A stretch of 64,000 bases of DNA from Platerodrilus igneus (lineage: Eukaryota > Arthropoda > Insecta > Coleoptera > Lycidae). The stretch is taken from assembly GCA_036346225.1 (NCBI GenBank), contig JARFIW010001458.1, positions 2,728,001 through 2,792,000 of the forward strand. The letters run 5' to 3'. A program made the translations under genes and the position numbers. Of this stretch, positions 58,883 through 64,000 are shown one piece after another (positions within the stretch are counted from its first letter, which is position 1; each line of letters starts with the position of its first letter). Below the pieces are notes generated by a model that did not search any database, had not been told where the DNA came from, and saw only the letters and a program-made list of their open reading frames with translations.

Positions 58883-60283
58883 TTTCTAGTACGTTAGTTA
58901 CTTTTTTCCCGAATATTACTTTTTCTGTCCTAGGTAATGGAAACCATTTCTCAAATTGCAGCTCTTATTTGAAATAAGCATCGTTTACTGAATATGGTAA
59001 CAATTTTTTTGACTATGTAAAAGAAAAACTTTCGAAATCAACTTAGAAGAATGAAGGTAATAGAAAAAAAATGAAAAAATTCCCCAAGGATATTTATTTG
59101 CAAATTTTTGTAGATGTTCGAATTTTTGATGAGTCTTTAGTTCCAATGGAAAACAATATGCGATTTGTTATTTTCTAGGTTGCTTCAAGTACAAGGCTAA
59201 GTTCAACATTTTCTACCCACAATCATGTACAAAACCATTCAGATGTTTTTAAACCTGGTATGTGAAGTCATAAATAGTAATTTACTCTTTCAAATGTACG
59301 TGTAAGTACCATATTGTTCATGCAATATCTCAAGGTTTTTAACTTGTTGCATACACCAGGTGCGTGGGCATTAAACATTTGTTCTGATAATATTTCCCCC
59401 GGTTGAACTGTCTTTCCAAGTAATTTTCTGTATCCACTCACTTCCGCATCATTTTCTAGTCAAGTAGGTTGGAAAGTCGTTGATGGTGAAATATTATGGC
59501 TAAAAATTTACGTGTCTTAATTTCTATTCCAGCGCAAACACACAGTAGGGCCAACAACATAAACTTTGTAGGGCCAATAAAACACAAGAAGAAAAGAAAA
59601 TGCAGTGGAATCCAAAACCATCTACTAGCCTACATGTAACCTCTAGCCAAACAACACTGTTAAACATATTTGAGTTCATCCAGCACGTAAAACATCAATC
59701 TGGGGCCATCGCCTTGGTCACTGCAAGCAGTCAGTGGCCAGTGGTTAAGGGTGAGTGATTTTTGCATGATCCAAAAAAGAATTTTTTGTTTTACAACCTC
59801 TCTTCTACCACGGCTAAAGAGCGTAAACCTCTATCGTTCCAGTTCGTAAGACCCCCACACCCAAACGAGTAAAAATTTCAATTTCTTTGGTTGATTATTT
59901 AATATTGTTTTACTTAGAAAACATATTTTTGAAAGTATTATCTAGTTTGTCTAAAATTTTCACTAATAACAATTGTAACATTATTTGAATTGCACTTCTT
60001 TTATTACTTTGTAAGTAATTATCAGATCTATTGCTCATATAGTTCCTAAGAAATAAAATTTTGTTTAAGTAATAATTTTGATGTCACCAACACATGTGAA
60101 ATTATTTAATTTTTTTTATAACCATAATTGAATCAAAATTATTTGTTATATAATAGATACTTTCTGATTTTAATATGTTCAATTTACTAAATAGGGTCAA
60201 TTAAAAATTTTAAGATTATTTTCTCCAATAGGGTTTCACTTTCAACCCTAAAATCATATCTCTTTTTAATACTTGCTAGATAC
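58883..60283. other. No gene recognised
   Basis: Probably contains the continuation of the duplicated segment, which cannot be compared because copy B runs off the window. A splice-bounded stretch at 59533-59750 was considered and rejected. Confidence 0.4.
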
Positions 60284-60329
60284 AGTGGCGTCCAACTTAA
60301 CTTTATTTTGTTTTCCATTTTATAAAGAA

Positions 60330-60520
60330 TATTTCAATCCTGCCCTTCTCATGATCTTTATTGTTTCGTATCCTCACGAAAAATCCAACGGCGTTAAATC
60401 GTACAATTTTGGGAAACAGCTGACATGTAACCTGCGAAGTTATCACGCAAACTATCCACGCTTGCACCCGATGTGTGGAATCAAATGCCCTCCACATTAA
60501 CATCTTTAACATCGTTTTAA
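60330..60520 (-). pseudogene. Weak IS630/mariner-type transposase trace
   Basis: The minus strand near 60400-60370 reads LYDLTPLDFS, a stop, then GYETIK, like the PDLTPLDFF-WGY motif of IS630/mariner-type transposases. A neighbouring frame reads GASVDSLRDNFAGYMS just before it. CAGTGGCGTCC at 60285 could be a terminus. The match is short and broken. Confidence 0.35.
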
Positions 60521-62339
60521 AAATAATTGGCTACCGTTTTTCCACAGCACTTACCATCGGCTCCTTGAGTCTGATCTTCGCCATTTTAAAAAAAGTAAAG
60601 CTCAATGACGTCGACTGACAATAATGGTCGCCAAAGAGACACATTTCGAGTATATAGTGGTGCCTCGTAATAGGATGTGAAGCTTCCCAATCTACATCTA
60701 TAGAAATTTTTGCTTGTTCAAATACTTGCAAAATGAACGTGTGTCTTATCAAATAAGAAGCTTTTTTATGTAATTCGACATCAACTTCCTGCAGCTCTAA
60801 AACCCCATCTGCGTAAATTCTTCGTTTTTGATTGGATCTGGGTGTCAGTTCCTCCCTAAACTAAATTTGATACGGATATAGCTAATGTTCCGGACTCAAA
60901 ATGCACCAAACACAGCTATAAGTGTTCTCCAAACCCTCTGAAATGACAAAGAAATTGTTAATTTAGGTCCTTGTCTACACTAATTTACTAAAGCAATATT
61001 TTTATCAGAACGGACCTAGAATGACTTACCGTAGTTAGAAAAATAGGCTTGTGTAAATTGCCTTTGTGTTTTGTTGAAACAGTTTCTATACCGTGGAAAT
61101 CGAATATTAAACATAATATCCCACGATTAGTAATAGATAACTTTCGCGTTTCCGACCAATGAGTATGGCTAACGAAGAAGGGAATTGGTTAGACTAGTAT
61201 GAAAAGTGAGCCTCTGTATTCATTATTGTCGTGACTTAGTCCAGACAAGTGATTAACCTTTACCATTACCGTTAGGTAACAAATGGCGCTCAACGTCGAA
61301 CTTCATATGTTACTTAACGGCTATAGTGAAAGTTAGTCGCTTGTCTAAAGAGAAGGAGCAATATATTACACAGAATCCGCAAATCTGAGTTTGAAATTAA
61401 AATGTACATTAATTATTAAATCTGTTTACCTTCTCGTTCAAGTCATATTGGCAGACGATGTACTAAATAATTATTGTATATATCAGTTACCGTGTTGATG
61501 CGGTTGCTACTCTAGTCCAAATTTACGTAGTGAGGGCTGTTGTTATAACGAACAACAGAAACGGAAACAAGACAACTTACGATATTTAAGCGGGCTAGGC
61601 ACTGGATCGACAGGTAAATATTCTACTACTTAGTATATATACACTCTCTCGCAAGTAGTTAAAGATAAGTGGCCCACGACAAGAATTAATTTGGCGGTTT
61701 GTTTCTCCAACTGGTCCAACCACCATTCCTTGTTTGCTCTCTTGATTGGTTGGGAATTAACATTACTTTCACACGATTAAAAATTGTTACTACTAAAACT
61801 AATGGTAATTCACACAAACCTATTTCATATCTATATTACACAAATATGTGCAACATGCCTAAGCTAATAATACAAAACTCGTCTAAAATTATCTAGTTAC
61901 TAAGAATAACTTCTGGAGCCCTTTCTAACGCGTAAAAAACCATTAAATCCAGGTTGTATACATCTTGTAAACCAAACTGAAGACATTGTTAGATCAAGAG
62001 TGTTATTCCTCTGGTCATCTAAATGAATTCCAATAAAACTTTTAACATAGTCTCCGAATTGGAGCGTGTAATGTTAGGAGTTTAAACAAGGGTGGTAAAT
62101 TAAAAATTTAAAACGAGGAATAAACGGTTAAAGATATTAGTGTGATATAAGCGAGGTTCGATGGAAAGAAGAAAAGCATCTTTGGTCAGCGAACTTTAGA
62201 TAATTTTTACAGCACAAACAAAAAAACATGAAGAAATAGGGTGTGAAATGATTAAAAGGTTTGTATAACAGGTAGATGTTTTAAACAACATCGAAACTAC
62301 TATTTTAATTAGGATCAGCTCAAAGTTCTTGCAAACTAA
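60521..62339. other. No gene recognised
   Basis: AT-rich. The minus-strand open stretch at 60752-60531 (ISIDVDWEASHPITRHHYIL) is not recognised; it may belong with the trace above. Confidence 0.4.
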
Positions 62340-63050
62340 ACGCCCATAGCTGACTATATTAATAAAAATGTACAGTTTGTTAGTGAAAAAGAAGAAAAGC
62401 CGCTAATATATGTTGAAAGAAGTGCAAATTTGACAATAATAGGAGAATTGTGCGTTAAAAGTCGACAAAGGAAATGAGACTTAAATTGTACAGCATATGG
62501 ATTCGGAGAAGGAAATAACATAGGAAAACGGTTGGTGGAGATCTAAATAATATATTAGTAAAGTGTCGACCTTTACTTTTTTCATAAATCATATCAGAAG
62601 ACTATATACATTGAAACAACTAACAGATAACGGTAGACACCCCATATACTATTTTATGGTGAAGCAGCGGTTTAGATTCAAGTAAAAGACAGTAAAGCGC
62701 ATGCAGAAACTCATGTACATATTGATCACAGCTTAATTATAATACAATGCCACGGCCTAAATACCTATCAAGAAATATATCTGGTTCAAAAACATGTAAT
62801 TAGAAAAATGCAACAAGAAAAAAATTTTTTTAAATTGTATTATTAACAGCATTAATAGTAACGGAATTGCACAAAAGTGTAGAAAAGTAGTTGATAAAAT
62901 GGCAAATATCTTTGAAAGCATACAAGATGAACTTCGTGCCACGTATGTTGATATGGAGTATTTGGCGAGAACTGCGGAGACTAAGAAGATTGCACTAAAA
63001 TGCATTTGCCTGTTGATAAAAAAGTAGACATAAAGACTATAACAAATAAG
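62340..63050 (+). pseudogene. Possible LINE endonuclease fragment
   Basis: Broken plus-strand segments read YGFGEGNNIGKRLVEI near 62495-62545, like the G-NENG-RLVEF block of LINE endonucleases. VKDSKAHAETHVHIDHSLII follows near 62680-62740, like the block ending in the SDH motif. Then AQKCRKVVDKMANIFESIQD appears near 62870-62930. Catalytic residues are not all visible. It lies just left of the second copy of the 879-bp duplication. Confidence 0.45.
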
Positions 63051-63121
63051 CTTACGCTGCGTTACGAGCATATATACATACATACAACGTTTTTAGGTTT
63101 ATTAGAAATTATCAAACATAG

Positions 63122-64000
63122 AAGCCTTAAATCAATTTATCTTCTGTAAATTATTGATGTGACTGAAAACCGTAATTTGTTTAGAAGATCTCTCGTGGGT
63201 ACATGGCGCTACTGATCACTAGCGTTTATTCGAATTTTTATAGTCTTGATTAATTGAAATAAAATTAACTGAACAGAACACTAAACAAATTTTAAAAATG
63301 TCAAATTCTACAAAGACTATTATCTTCTACCTTACACTTTTCTTTTTAACTTACCCCAACCTAGGTTCTGCAACCATGTCAAGGAGCTATATAAATATTT
63401 AAGGGATCCGGTTTCCAGTCTATAAATAAATATAGTTACCAAATGTTGTAACTTATGTGAATACTTGGTTAGCGATTAAGACATACTTTAACCAAATTGT
63501 ATAGTTGAATCATGTGTCAACGGCAACCTAAAATATTTTATTTGTTACAACAAATATGCAAGCAAATTTCAAAATATGGATCCTGTTAATAAACAGTTAA
63601 ATTTCCATAACAAAATCGCAATTATAATTGTAACTTCTGTTGGGAATATTTTTGTAGTCAGCTACAAAATTCGTACTCTGCTTGGTTAGAGTTGAATAGC
63701 TTCACATCGTTTATGTACTTAAATCCTTTAAAATACACTGAAATCATGTTTCCAAGACATTTATTGAATTTTTGTTAACACGAAAATTCACCGATATGAT
63801 GAGTTGTAGATACAGCAAAACTGGTAATTAGCTGTTCTCCCTTTACAAGTTGATAAGAAAGAACAGTTAATATTTTAGTATATGGACTACTTTTCGGTTT
63901 AAATTCTCAACGTTGTTGGAAGTACACTTCAATTTCTATATGTCTAAAGTTTTTATTATTTCAAGTATTGAAACCAAAGATTACTAGCAATATTTTTACA
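63122..64000 (+). repeat. Long direct duplication, copy B
   Basis: Copy of 58004-58882 with four substitutions (at the positions corresponding to about 58118, 58748, 58774 and 58832) and no indels. It continues past the window end, so its true length is unknown. Confidence 0.95.

Noticed and set aside
59533..59750. Splice-bounded stretch (TTTCTATTCCAG before, AGG|GTGAGT after) as an exon
   Set aside because: All three frames contain stops; the longest open part ends at about 59640 and has no known motif.
57961..64000. The 879-bp duplication as LTRs of one retrotransposon
   Set aside because: The left edges do not start with TG, no PBS or polypurine tract follows, and no gag or pol lies between the copies; only a possible LINE trace is present.
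1..64000. CRISPR array, bacterial operon, riboswitch or rRNA genes
   Set aside because: No regular spacer-repeat array, no prokaryotic gene organisation and no rRNA-like sequence were seen; the content is eukaryotic throughout.

Overview
The window is AT-rich animal DNA with introns and many decayed transposons. BEL/Pao, Ty3/gypsy-type, LINE, hAT/ZMYM1-like and mariner/IS630-like sequences and a viral/Polinton-type DNA polymerase relic occur together, with arthropod-style Inr/DPE core promoter motifs. This points to an insect; I cannot name the order from sequence alone. Only one host protein-coding exon is clear: a 210-nt, phase 1-1 follistatin/Kazal module exon at 4972-5181 (+), probably from an agrin-like or other multi-Kazal extracellular protein. 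Much of the window may be intron of that gene.

Layout. 0.8-2.2 kb: shattered family-B DNA polymerase relic (+). 5.0-5.2 kb: Kazal exon. 5.9-12.8 kb: complete but frameshifted BEL/Pao element (-), with two 393-bp TG...CA LTRs about 5% apart and a perfect 5-bp target duplication (GTATT). 14.4-17.0 kb: LINE relic (+). 18.0-21.4 kb: nearly full-length decayed LINE (-) with a (GTT)n tail. 22.9-29.06 kb: hAT/ZMYM1-like transposase relic (-), split by about 2.9 kb that carries a LINE 3' fragment, a CpG-rich promoter-like patch and a possible small exon.

29.4-52.2 kb is a cluster of long-LTR gypsy-type sequences. At least six minus-strand LTR copies (roughly 1.2-2.4 kb) and one plus-strand fragment are present, several embedded in (TA)n tracts. 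They share a TATA box, a splice-donor-like CAG|GTAA site and tandem copies of the LTR-end/primer-binding-site junction. One copy (41.8-48.5 kb) keeps an intact 459-aa gag and a protease with one stop, but has lost reverse transcriptase, RNase H and integrase. A second BEL/Pao gag (+, 36.6-37.3 kb) is fused in frame to the plus-strand gypsy LTR fragment. A further LTR-like block lies at 34.07-35.1 kb.

54.39-55.19 kb: short inverted-repeat transposon with IS630/mariner-type transposase remains. 57.6 kb: possible tRNA-derived SINE. 58,004-58,882 and 63,122-64,000 are a 99.5% identical direct duplication exactly 5,118 bp apart, running off the window end. The remaining DNA shows nothing I can call. 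Positions of eroded elements are approximate except where LTRs, target duplications or splice sites fix them.
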